From CANDYO01 sp964627795 (GTDB lineage: Bacteria; Pseudomonadota; Alphaproteobacteria; Rickettsiales; CANDYO01): a stretch of 64,000 nt of DNA. Shown in pieces: positions 51,258 to 60,051 of the stretch. Position 1 is the stretch's first letter, and every line of letters starts with the position of its first letter. Position numbers and translations under genes: made by a program. The stretch is from the NCBI GenBank assembly GCA_964627795.1, contig CAZVLF010000006.1, positions 1 to 64,000 on the forward strand, written 5' to 3'. Under the pieces are notes generated by a model that was given only the letters and a program-made list of their open reading frames with translations, was not told the origin of the DNA and made no database searches.

Positions 51258-51827
51258 ATGGAAAAAAATTATACTCTAAATAAATCTTGCTACAAAGATT
51301 GCAACCTTAATATTGATATAACTATTGATGATCAATCGTGGTTTGATCTTATCCCAAATATTAATGAATGCATTGAAAAAACATCTGAAATAGTTTTTTT
51401 GAAACTAAAGCTATTTGAATTGGTACAAAATATAGAATTTTCAGTTCACCTGTGTAAAGATGATTTTATTAAAGAACTCAATAATAAATATCGTCATAAA
51501 AACCAGCCAACAAATTGTTTGTCTTTTCCTGCTGAAGAGTTAATGCCAAGAAATTTATCGCAAGAAAATTTTCCTTTTAAGGAAGCTTTTTTAGGAGATA
51601 TAATAATATCCCTTGAAACAACTAGAAATGAATCCCATATGCAAAATAAGATTTTCAAAGATCATTTTTCTCATTTATTAGTTCATAGTATTCTTCATCT
51701 TTTTGGTTATGATCATGAAAATGATGAAGATGCAGGAATAATGGAAAATCTTGAAATCGTAATTTTATCAAATATAGGAATCTCTTCTCCTTATGAAAAA
51801 TTTAATAACAATAATAATGGATTATAA
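51258..51827 (+). CDS. ybeY: Endoribonuclease YbeY
   Basis: The 189-residue protein has the conserved NNKYRHKNQPTNCLSFP and the zinc site HSILHLFGYDHEND (His-x3-His-x5-His). YbeY processes and monitors 16S rRNA 3' ends. It has a somewhat long N-terminal part. It is coupled to the CBS-domain gene four bases downstream, an order conserved in alphaproteobacteria (ybeY-corC/tlyC). Confidence 0.93.
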   Translation: MEKNYTLNKSCYKDCNLNIDITIDDQSWFDLIPNINECIEKTSEIVFLKLKLFELVQNIEFSVHLCKDDFIKELNNKYRHKNQPTNCLSFPAEELMPRNLSQENFPFKEAFLGDIIISLETTRNESHMQNKIFKDHFSHLLVHSILHLFGYDHENDEDAGIMENLEIVILSNIGISSPYEKFNNNNNGL

Positions 51828-51830
51828 TTT

Positions 51831-52655
51831 ATGCCTGATGGTGAACGAAGTAGTCAAAATATGTTAGAAAAAATCAAGTACTTTTTCAATTTTAAGAATA
51901 AAAAGCAACCAGCAAAAGATTACGAGCAAGTTATCGATGAAATTGATGATTGGAAGCATTACAAACATTTAAAAGCAGAAGACATAATGATTCCAAGAAT
52001 TGATATAGTGGCAATTGACTATAAAAGCTCTATTGACGAAATTTGCAAGGTATTTTTAAAAACCAGGCATACAAGAATGCCAGTATATAAAGATGAATTA
52101 GATAAAATAATAGGATTTATAAATATAAAAGATGTGTTTCCTTACCTATGCGAAGAACAGAATAAGAAAGAGTTTAATATAAATAATATTATCAGGAAAC
52201 TTCTGGTTATTTCTCCTTCTATGAAAATATTTGATCTTCTTGATGAAATGAAAAAAACCAGAACTCATATTGCTTTGGTAATTGATGAATTTGGAGGAAG
52301 TGATGGCCTTATTACCATTGAAGATCTAGTAGAAGAAATCATTGGTAAAATTGAAGATGAACATGATATTCAACAAGTTGAGGTGAAAGAAATAAAGCCT
52401 AATATTTTTGAAGCAACTGGAAGAACTGAAATTTCTATTCTTGAAGAAAAATTTGGATTTGATTTTAGTGATAAAGAAAAAGAAGATTATGACACTATAA
52501 GCGGCCTAGTATTATCCATTTCTGGGCATGTTCCTGGAAAAGGAGAAAAGATAAAACACCCCTCTTCAGGTTTAATCTTTGAAATTACTGATAGTGATAA
52601 GAGAAGAATAAAGAAACTTCTAATTCGTAAAAGTCAGCAAGAAATCTTAAATTAA
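51831..52655 (+). CDS. CBS-domain CorC/TlyC-like protein
   Basis: The 274-residue protein contains two CBS domains (about 45-105 and 115-175: EDIMIPRIDIVAIDYKSSIDEI, TRHTRMPVYKDELDKIIGFINIKDVF, ALVIDEFGGSDGLITIEDLVEEIIG) followed by a CorC_HlyC transporter-associated domain (about 185-265, EATGRTEISILEEKFGF). It lacks the N-terminal DUF21 membrane domain, so it is the soluble CorC-type form. Roles proposed for such proteins are magnesium/cobalt efflux and, in Rickettsia TlyC, hemolysis or adhesion; neither is shown here. It is translated with ybeY. Confidence 0.88.
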   Translation: MPDGERSSQNMLEKIKYFFNFKNKKQPAKDYEQVIDEIDDWKHYKHLKAEDIMIPRIDIVAIDYKSSIDEICKVFLKTRHTRMPVYKDELDKIIGFINIKDVFPYLCEEQNKKEFNINNIIRKLLVISPSMKIFDLLDEMKKTRTHIALVIDEFGGSDGLITIEDLVEEIIGKIEDEHDIQQVEVKEIKPNIFEATGRTEISILEEKFGFDFSDKEKEDYDTISGLVLSISGHVPGKGEKIKHPSSGLIFEITDSDKRRIKKLLIRKSQQEILN

Positions 52656-52784
52656 AGTTTTTTAAAAATATATCCACTAATGTCATCCTTTGAGGATCTA
52701 GGAGGAGATTAAAGGTAATGCTAAATTCTTAACACTACCTTCTGAATGAATATCTTTTATTTATAGATGGATACAATTTACAAA

Positions 52785-53534
52785 TTACTTCATTTCTTTT
52801 TTAAGAGGTGCAAACGCTCTTTCCAAGAGATTTCCAATTCTTTTAGCTGAAGCTTTCTCTTCTTTAGATAAATCTGATTCAATTCCAGAAAAAATGCCCA
52901 AAGAATCAGAAGCATAATTAGTCCATAATATGTCACCATTTCTTGCATCAATAATTGCTAAAACAATATGAGAAACATCTGCATTTTGGCTATTACGAGT
53001 ACCAAAGAAAACATCTGTTACAAAATCAACTGTTCTAAATGAGTTATCCTTGTAAGCTCTATTATAATCAGCAACTATAATTAGGTCAGCTCCATATTTT
53101 TATGCAACTATAGATGTTTCATTACTTATATTATTATCAATTGCATAAGCAACTTTTTCATCAATAGATATAACCTTATAAAGATCTTTTTTAATTGGAT
53201 TATAAATACTTCTAAGCCTTCCCTCATTATAAAGTATACCTAAATCATGCAAGTTTTTTCTCTTAACAATTTTAGACTTTAATCCAATTTCATTTAAAGC
53301 TTCTTTTACTTGATCAGCTATAATATCTTCAAGGCGGTATTCAAAATCATACATTCTTTTAGGGGAGCTAAGTCCAACCATGCTTACTTCAGCAGCAGGT
53401 GGAATAATTATTGCAACCTTATTAGAACTCCTAATATTGCTTGTATAATCAGGCTTATGTCTTACTGTTGTTAAGTTTGCACAAGCAGAAACTATAACAA
53501 GTAACAATAATAAGCCTATATTTCTTATTTGCAT
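52785..53534 (-). pseudogene. Lipoprotein (CsgG/GNA1162-like) split by one in-frame stop
   Basis: ATG 53534 opens MQIRNIGLLLLLVIVSACAN, a signal peptide with lipobox VSAC. The reading frame meets TAA at 53100-53102 after 144 codons and then continues without a shift for 104 more codons, KYGADLIIVADYNRAYKDN...VSHIVLAIIDARNGDILWTN...to TAA 52785. The whole 249-codon frame reads as one protein; the RSSNKVAIIIPPAAEVS, EYRLEDIIADQVKEAL and ADLIIVADY segments resemble the CsgG/GNA1162 (DUF799) outer-membrane lipoprotein fold. The stop occurs at GCATAAAAATATGG. A truncated product, readthrough, or sequence error are the options. Confidence 0.75.
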
Positions 53535-53556
53535 GATGATTACCGCCTTATTAAAA

Positions 53557-54099
53557 TTAGTTATTGGCTAAAATTACTCTAGTACGGTTATCAGAGAAGA
53601 TAACATATACGCTTTGTCCAACTTGAATTGCATTATCCATTGATTGAACAACAGTAATAACTCCACTTGTAGTTGCTGTAGAAATTGCATTTCTCATTGC
53701 AGCATTTCCTTCATAGTAGGTATTTTTTAATTTTGAAGTATCTAATTCAACTATATATTCTATACCTTGGCTTGTACTAAGTTTACCTTCAGCTGCAGCA
53801 CCAAGCATAGCACCTGCAATAGCTCCACCAACTACAGCCATAGTTTTACCAGAACCACCACCTACACCTGTTCCAACAGCAGCACCCATGGCACCACCAG
53901 CTAAAGCGCCAGTTTTATTATCACCAAGCTTGTCATGATTTTTAATCGTGACAGGACGAGCAGAAATAACTCTACCTTTTAAGGTTAGGCTAAGATTTGA
54001 ATCGCTAGTATATGTACTACTTGATAAATCTCTTGCACAAGCAGCAAGTAACGTAAGAATAGAAAAAATTGAAACTACTTTTAAAATATTTTTTTTCAT
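53557..54099 (-). CDS. Glycine-zipper outer-membrane lipoprotein (17-kDa-antigen/SlyB-like)
   Basis: From MKKNILKVVSIFSILTLLAACAR the protein has a signal peptide with lipobox LAAC, so it is lipidated at Cys near residue 21. Residues about 60-105 form a glycine zipper (GALAGGAMGAAVGTGVGGGS, AVVGGAIAGAMLGAAAEG). A C-terminal beta domain follows (YIVELDTSKL, VITVVQSMDNAIQVGQSVYVIFSDN). This layout is that of SlyB and the rickettsial 17-kDa surface antigen. I prefer 54099 over 54111, which adds MDLI. It lies upstream of the interrupted lipoprotein gene on the same strand, with 22 bases between. Confidence 0.85.
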   Translation of the reverse strand: MKKNILKVVSIFSILTLLAACARDLSSSTYTSDSNLSLTLKGRVISARPVTIKNHDKLGDNKTGALAGGAMGAAVGTGVGGGSGKTMAVVGGAIAGAMLGAAAEGKLSTSQGIEYIVELDTSKLKNTYYEGNAAMRNAISTATTSGVITVVQSMDNAIQVGQSVYVIFSDNRTRVILANN

Positions 54100-54219
54100 G
54101 ATTAAATCCATATCATATTTATTAATATATTAACTACTATTTTGCAATTAATACTATTTTAATATATCAATATTTTAGTATAAATCAATAAATTTTATAG
54201 ATTAACTAAACTAATTTAA

Positions 54220-55434
54220 TTATCTATAAATGATATTTAAAATTTCACTTAAAATTATAATTATGCCAATTAAACCAAGAGAGTTCACTAAAGTTGGATC
54301 TTTTAACTCTTCACACTTAAACTTGCTGATATTAGCTTTTTTAAGCAGATAAATTGGGAAAATAATTGCAATAACAACAAGAATCATTCCTGCAAATCCA
54401 AGAATCTTAATAAATGCATTAGGAACCCATATAGCCATAATGCAGCTAGGCAACACTGTAATAAAAGCTGCGGCTGGCTGCCTCAATCTATTTATTTGAA
54501 AAAATTTATTTAGATGATCAGAAATAGCTTCACATAAGCTCATCCCAACTCCTAAAAGTGAGGTAACAATAGCAAGCAAGCTAATCCACCATATCATCAG
54601 CTGCACTGATTTACTTTTGACAATTGAAATTAATGCTTTAACCAAATCTCCCACTTCAACTTTACCTTCAATCATATTGGCATAAAGCTCTGGGTTATGA
54701 TCATAAACAACTGATAAAATGCTTAAAGTCCAAATAATATAAACCACTGATGGAATAAAGCATCCCCATAAAAAAACTTTTTTCAGTATGGATTTATTAT
54801 TATTACAATAATTTACTATCATGGGTAAGCTTCCATGGAAACCAAATGCGGTAAACACAACAGGCGCCACATAAATCCATGAAGAAATATGATTATATTT
54901 AGAGGCAAATAAAGGTAAATTAGTTAAATTAATCTTTGTAACTAATCCTAGAACAAGAATCATTATCACTAGAAGCAAGCAAACAAAAAGGACTCGATTT
55001 ATATAATCAATAATTTTAATTGGAAAAGATAAGATTATGAAAGAAACAAATGAGTAGATTAAAGCAATATTTGTGAAATTAAAGTCACCTTCTAAATAAA
55101 ATTCTTCTAAAAGCTTTTGTATGAGAGAAGTACTTGCATATATATAAACTGCAACTAATGAAAAAGATAGTATTTTAAAGCTAGAACTTCCAACAAAAGA
55201 TGCAATTTTACCTGAGAATTTTGCTCCCAATTGACCAAGAGTCATTGCCTTTCCTGCTTGTAGATTTAACTCTAAACTAATAAGGGCTGAGTAATAAATT
55301 AAACCCCACATTAAAAACATTATAAATATACTAGGTATTATACCTATTTTAGACATAGTCATAGGAAGCGCAATCATCCCGCTACCTATACAAGTTCCTG
55401 CAACTAACAGGATGGCACCATTTTTCTTTTTCAT
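54220..55434 (-). CDS. Aromatic amino-acid permease (HAAAP, TyrP/Mtr-like)
   Basis: The 404-residue protein has about eleven hydrophobic helices, opening with KNGAILLVAGTCIGSGMIALPM, the signature of the hydroxy/aromatic amino-acid permease family, with PVVFTAFGFHGSLPMIVNYC in the middle. Family members import tyrosine or tryptophan with protons. This fits an intracellular parasite that takes amino acids from its host. It is monocistronic; the exact substrate cannot be told. Confidence 0.88.
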   Translation of the reverse strand: MKKKNGAILLVAGTCIGSGMIALPMTMSKIGIIPSIFIMFLMWGLIYYSALISLELNLQAGKAMTLGQLGAKFSGKIASFVGSSSFKILSFSLVAVYIYASTSLIQKLLEEFYLEGDFNFTNIALIYSFVSFIILSFPIKIIDYINRVLFVCLLLVIMILVLGLVTKINLTNLPLFASKYNHISSWIYVAPVVFTAFGFHGSLPMIVNYCNNNKSILKKVFLWGCFIPSVVYIIWTLSILSVVYDHNPELYANMIEGKVEVGDLVKALISIVKSKSVQLMIWWISLLAIVTSLLGVGMSLCEAISDHLNKFFQINRLRQPAAAFITVLPSCIMAIWVPNAFIKILGFAGMILVVIAIIFPIYLLKKANISKFKCEELKDPTLVNSLGLIGIIIILSEILNIIYR

Positions 55435-55510
55435 TTTTTATAAATTAAATCCAATGCAAGTAACGATTATAATTATTTTTCTTATATTGTCAGCACAAAT
55501 CAAATTATTT

Positions 55511-56596
55511 TTAATTAGCTTTGTCAATATATATAAAACTTGCTTTATCCTCAATATAGGAAAAAGACTTGGGGTCTACTCCAGTTAGCCAGCATTGAGC
55601 TCCTGACTTAATAATCTCATCAAATAATAATTCTCTATTTTTGCCATCTAAATGGGAAATAATTTCATCAAAAAGCATTATGGGCACAAGCTGAAATTTT
55701 TCTTTTAAAGCATAAGCATGAGCTATAACAATATTAAATAAGATCGCCTTTTGTTCGCCTGTTGAAGATAAGCTAGCAGGCATGTTTTTCTTTTGAAATA
55801 CCACTGATAAATCATATAAATGTGGCCCTATTCCTGTTCTTCCAGTTAAGGCATCTATTCTTCTATTATTTTTTAACTCTACCAGGAAATTTTCTGAAAC
55901 ATCACCATTAATTAAATTTAGTTTGGCTTTTGGGAAAGAACTTTGGTTTGATTCAATTGTATTTTGTAAAGTTAAAAGAGTTTCTTTCCTAGCTTGAAAA
56001 ATTAATTTTCCTGCATCAAAAATATTTTTTTCTAAAGCAGAGAGCCAATAATCATCATTACATTTATCCTTAAGTAATTTAAGCCTTTCTTTAACTGATT
56101 TTTCATATTTAGTAAGGTTACTTACATGGTCAACAAAAAAATTACTAACTATTAAATCAAAAAAATTTCTTCTCTCACTTGTTGAAGAAGTAAATATCTG
56201 CTGCATTGGCGGGGTTACCCAAATAATTTTTATTAATTGAGAAACTTCAGATTTTTTCTTTACAGCCTGCCCATCAATTTGAATAATTCTTGAGTCTAAC
56301 TTATGATTAACTTTCCTAAAAGATATTATTTCCTTTGGTCCATAAAGACTGCTTATCTTAGCTTTTACATTCCATATATAATCTTTATTATCATAATTAT
56401 TTAAATCAGAAATTTTTGCTGATCTTAGTCCTTTAGTCGGTGTAAGCAAAGAAATAGCTTCAAGGATATTGGTTTTCCCCACCCCATTCTCTCCGGTAAT
56501 CACTACTAAATCATGATTAATTTTTGGAATCTTAAAATTGTTATGGTTCCTAAAGTTAAATAGCTCAAGTTCCGATATATAAGTTTTAAAAGCCAC
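55511..56596 (-). CDS. recF: DNA replication/repair protein RecF
   Basis: The 361-residue ABC-type ATPase has SELELFNFRNHNNFKI, Walker A VITGENGVGKTNILEAISLL (near residue 34), the signature SLSSTGEQKAILFNIVIAHA and Walker B IMLFDEIISHLD. RecF loads RecA at gaps with RecO and RecR. It is not next to dnaN or gyrB, unlike the classical dnaA-dnaN-recF arrangement, which is normal for Rickettsiales. It reads divergently from the metalloprotease. Confidence 0.93.
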   Translation of the reverse strand: MAFKTYISELELFNFRNHNNFKIPKINHDLVVITGENGVGKTNILEAISLLTPTKGLRSAKISDLNNYDNKDYIWNVKAKISSLYGPKEIISFRKVNHKLDSRIIQIDGQAVKKKSEVSQLIKIIWVTPPMQQIFTSSTSERRNFFDLIVSNFFVDHVSNLTKYEKSVKERLKLLKDKCNDDYWLSALEKNIFDAGKLIFQARKETLLTLQNTIESNQSSFPKAKLNLINGDVSENFLVELKNNRRIDALTGRTGIGPHLYDLSVVFQKKNMPASLSSTGEQKAILFNIVIAHAYALKEKFQLVPIMLFDEIISHLDGKNRELLFDEIIKSGAQCWLTGVDPKSFSYIEDKASFIYIDKAN

Positions 56597-56761
56597 GAGA
56601 AATTAAATGAATTTTATTTTAATACTTAAGTTATATAAGATTAGGCTTACTAAGTCTAGAATATTACCAACAATCAAATGTGCGAAAGTATCAAATTATT
56701 TGATCACTTATTTATCTCATAAAATACCATCTGTGTAGTTTATTAATATATTAATAAACTA

Positions 56762-56790
56762 TTGACTATAGCTAAATATTGCTTTATGAT
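56762..56790 (+). promoter_or_regulatory. Sigma70-type promoter of the serralysin-like gene
   Basis: TTGACT (56762-56767) and TATGAT (56785-56790) are spaced exactly 17 bases apart, 42 bases upstream of ATG 56832, giving a short leader. Confidence 0.65.
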
Positions 56791-56831
56791 GTATTACTAA
56801 TAAAAATATAATTAAACATTAGAGTATATAT

Positions 56832-58538
56832 ATGGGTAATTCTTTAGAAAAATATAACACTTGTGCAGATCAAATTTATATTGGAAGTGATAAACAAGTA
56901 AACTTATTGTTGCGAAATCATAATTTTGCAGCTGGTATCAATAAACCAACAGAAATTAGCTATAAAGTAATAGTTAATCCAAATGAAGAGGACAGGTATA
57001 AAGGAGACTTTTGGGGTGATAAAGGCTATTCTATATATCAAACAATATCTTATGCATCTATTGCTATAGAATTTATTACAGATACTATATTTAAATCTAG
57101 ATATGATAGTGATGACCAACCCATTCCAGATAAAAGATATATTCCAGAATATATTTCGGGATTTGAAAATAGAGATGCCTATCATCTTTATGAAGGAAAT
57201 TATGATAATTCTGATGCGCAAATGGGATATGTATTAGAAGCAAGATTAGAAAATATAAAAAGAAAATTAAGTGAGTTTGAGGATAATGATTCAAAGTTAG
57301 ATATTCTTCTTGATGGTGTATTAATTGATTCAACTATTAAAGACCAATTAGAACGTTTTAAATGGATGAGTTCTTTAAATTCTGTTTTTGATCTTGTTCA
57401 ACCTTATCCAACTTATCCAGCCTATAATAAAGAGTATTTGTTTGAAACTCCCCGCTCTAATACTGAAATGGATAAAAAACAAATTGAAAAAATAAACTCA
57501 ATCATAAATCATGTTTTTAATTCGGCAAGTCGTGTGGCAAACATAAAATTTATTCCAGCGAATAATGCAACTATAGAGCTAAAATTTAAAACTTATATTG
57601 GAGAAAATAAAGATTTCAATAAGCATATAAATGGAGACTTTCGCTATGATCAGGGTGGCATTAGAGAAGGAGGAGGTGAAGATTTTCATTATAATAACGG
57701 TAAAACCATTTATGCTGAATATGTAGCAAGATATTATATTTCAGATCATTTTTTAAGTGAACTAACTTGGAAAGACATATTTCATGAATTAAGCCATCTT
57801 TTTATCGATCATCCTAATGATTCAGTTTTTGCGCCAGATTATAACCTTAATGATCAAACAATCGAGGAGAAAGATTTTTCTAATGAATATCGAGCTGATA
57901 GTGGATGTATGTCAGTAATGGCATTTAATGAATGTAGTTATAATGGTAAATCATTACAACCTATAAGTTATTTGCCAATTGATATATTAGCAATGCAGCA
58001 TATATATAGCGCTAATAAAGATACCGAAGCAGGAAATACAAAATATATTTTTACTGATAAGCAAGTATATATTAATAATATCAACAGCCCAATGTTCCCA
58101 ATGGATATGCCTATTGATGCGATATATACTTTATATGATGCTGGGGGAATAAATACTTTGGATTTAACTTTAGTTACAACTCCTGTTGTCATAGATTTAA
58201 ATCCAGGAGCTAGCCATTTTAATAAGGTTGGGGAGGGAATATTTTTAATTGATTATAATACTCATATTCATAACGTTATAACTGGCTCTACCAACACTTC
58301 AATAATATTAAATCTTAATGAATCTAACAAAATTTTTATACCACCCAAAGGAGCTCACGTAACAATAGAAAATATTAGCGCAAATGATAAAATTATTTTA
58401 AATGCAGAAGCAAATGAAAATATTTCTGCAATTAAAGGATGTATTAAACCTTATTCTGAGTCAGGAGATTTAGAAACAGAAATATGTGTTACTGGCTCAT
58501 CAATTGATGTTATTATTGGAGCTTTTGATTTTAATTAA
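56832..58538 (+). CDS. Serralysin-like (M10B) metalloprotease, 568 aa
   Basis: Several serralysin signatures occur in order: zinc motif IFHELSHLFIDHP (His318, Glu319, His322, His327), Met-turn region CMSVMAFNEC (Met363), YLPIDILAMQHIYSANKD (like DDIAAIQxLYGAN) and YTLYDAGGINTLDL (like IWDAGGNDTFDL) near residue 436, then VVIDLNPGASHF. The zinc motif is HExxHxxxxH, one residue shorter than the usual HExxHxxGxxH. The RTX calcium repeats (GGxGxDxLx) and a signal peptide are absent, so the export route is unclear. The N-terminal 300 residues are unrecognised. Serralysins cleave host proteins outside the cell. A decayed paralogue lies at 40318-41803. Confidence 0.8.
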   Translation: MGNSLEKYNTCADQIYIGSDKQVNLLLRNHNFAAGINKPTEISYKVIVNPNEEDRYKGDFWGDKGYSIYQTISYASIAIEFITDTIFKSRYDSDDQPIPDKRYIPEYISGFENRDAYHLYEGNYDNSDAQMGYVLEARLENIKRKLSEFEDNDSKLDILLDGVLIDSTIKDQLERFKWMSSLNSVFDLVQPYPTYPAYNKEYLFETPRSNTEMDKKQIEKINSIINHVFNSASRVANIKFIPANNATIELKFKTYIGENKDFNKHINGDFRYDQGGIREGGGEDFHYNNGKTIYAEYVARYYISDHFLSELTWKDIFHELSHLFIDHPNDSVFAPDYNLNDQTIEEKDFSNEYRADSGCMSVMAFNECSYNGKSLQPISYLPIDILAMQHIYSANKDTEAGNTKYIFTDKQVYINNINSPMFPMDMPIDAIYTLYDAGGINTLDLTLVTTPVVIDLNPGASHFNKVGEGIFLIDYNTHIHNVITGSTNTSIILNLNESNKIFIPPKGAHVTIENISANDKIILNAEANENISAIKGCIKPYSESGDLETEICVTGSSIDVIIGAFDFN

Positions 58539-58556
58539 GATTAAAAGCTCTTTAGC

Positions 58557-60029
58557 TTATTTCATAACAAACTTAGTTACTAATTCTTTTACTGGCAGAG
58601 CAAAAAAATCAGTAAAAAGATTAGGGTAAATACCCAAAATGAAAGTTAAAATAATAAGAGGAATAAAAATCATCCATTCCCTACTATTTAAATCATTTAA
58701 ACTTTCTATATTAAGGTTAGTGACGGAACCAAGTACCACTCGCTTATATAAATAAAGCATATAAGCTGCACCTAAAACTAAACTTGTGGCTGCAAGAAAA
58801 GCAAATAATTTGCTAACTTTAAATGTTCCAACAATAACTAGCATTTCTCCAACAAAACCACTGGTGGAAGGTAATCCAACCGATGCCATAGTAAATATCA
58901 TAAACACTAAAGCAAACATTGGCATTTTATTAACCAGCCCTCCAAAATCTTTAATTTCTTTCGTATGCGTTCTTTCATATAGCACACCAACAACAAAGAA
59001 AAGTGCAGCAGAAATAAACCCATGGCTAATCATTTGCACTAAAGCACCTTCAATAGCAACTTGATTTAATGCAAAAATCCCCATGGTTACAAATCCCATG
59101 TGGGCGATAGAAGAATAAGCAATTAGCTTTTTTATGTTTGTTTGAGCAAAAGCCACAAAAGAAGCATAAATAATTGCAATTGCACTTAAAACCATAACAA
59201 AATCAGCAAAATACTTAGAAGCATCAGGTAACATTGGAAGAGAAAACCTAATAAAACCATAAGCCCCCATTTTTAGCAATATTCCAGCTAAAATCATTGA
59301 AGCAGCTGTTGGAGCTTCGACGTGAGCATCTGGTAGCCAAGTATGAACAGGAAACATTGGAACCTTAACCGCGAAAGAGATAAATAATGCTATCCATAAC
59401 CACTTTTGTATTTCTAATGCAAGTTTAGGCACTAAAGTTTGCAGTTTTATTATATTTAATTCAGATGTTTGTTGATAAATATATATAATTGCAACCAACA
59501 AGAATAAAGAACCAGCAAGTGTATAGAGGAAAAACTTAATTGCTGCATATACTCTTCTTTCCCCTCCCCAAATTCCAATTATTAAAAACATTGGTATAAG
59601 CATGGTTTCAAAGAAAATGTAAAAAAGAACAAAATCTAATGCACAAAATACCCCAATAACTAAGCTTTCAAGAATTAGAAAAGAAACCAAATATTCTTTA
59701 ACTCTAAAATTTATGTCATTCCAACTTGCAAAGATACATAATGGGGTTAGAATCGCTGTTAAAAGAATAAAATAAATTGATATACCATCAATACCTAAAT
59801 AAAAATTACAATTTAAAGATTTTATAAGAGGATATAATTCTTGGAGTTGTATCCCTGGTAAATTTTTATCAAAAGCAAGGTAAATTAACCCTCCCACAAA
59901 TAAAGCACATAAACTACTTAAAAGAGCTATTATTTTTGCTAATTTAGCATCCTTTACAACAAACATAATGTAAAGTGCCCCTATTATAGGGCATAACATA
60001 ATACTAGATAAAAGTGGAAACACAATCAT
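58557..60029 (-). CDS. nuoM: NADH-quinone oxidoreductase subunit M
   Basis: The 490-residue, roughly 14-helix protein is an antiporter-like proton-pumping subunit of complex I. It has ASWNDINFRVKEYLVSFLILESLVIGVF, the conserved Glu helix FVLFYIFFETMLIPMFLIIG, KVPMFPVHTWLPDAHVEAPTAASMILAGILLKMGAYGFIRF and IAYSSIAHMGFV. It is the last gene of nuoH-I-J-K-L-M here. nuoN, which usually follows nuoM, is absent; instead the gene converges on the serralysin gene with 18 bases between the stops. Confidence 0.96.
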   Translation of the reverse strand: MIVFPLLSSIMLCPIIGALYIMFVVKDAKLAKIIALLSSLCALFVGGLIYLAFDKNLPGIQLQELYPLIKSLNCNFYLGIDGISIYFILLTAILTPLCIFASWNDINFRVKEYLVSFLILESLVIGVFCALDFVLFYIFFETMLIPMFLIIGIWGGERRVYAAIKFFLYTLAGSLFLLVAIIYIYQQTSELNIIKLQTLVPKLALEIQKWLWIALFISFAVKVPMFPVHTWLPDAHVEAPTAASMILAGILLKMGAYGFIRFSLPMLPDASKYFADFVMVLSAIAIIYASFVAFAQTNIKKLIAYSSIAHMGFVTMGIFALNQVAIEGALVQMISHGFISAALFFVVGVLYERTHTKEIKDFGGLVNKMPMFALVFMIFTMASVGLPSTSGFVGEMLVIVGTFKVSKLFAFLAATSLVLGAAYMLYLYKRVVLGSVTNLNIESLNDLNSREWMIFIPLIILTFILGIYPNLFTDFFALPVKELVTKFVMK

Positions 60030-60051
60030 AACATCCTTTATAGTTTATTCA

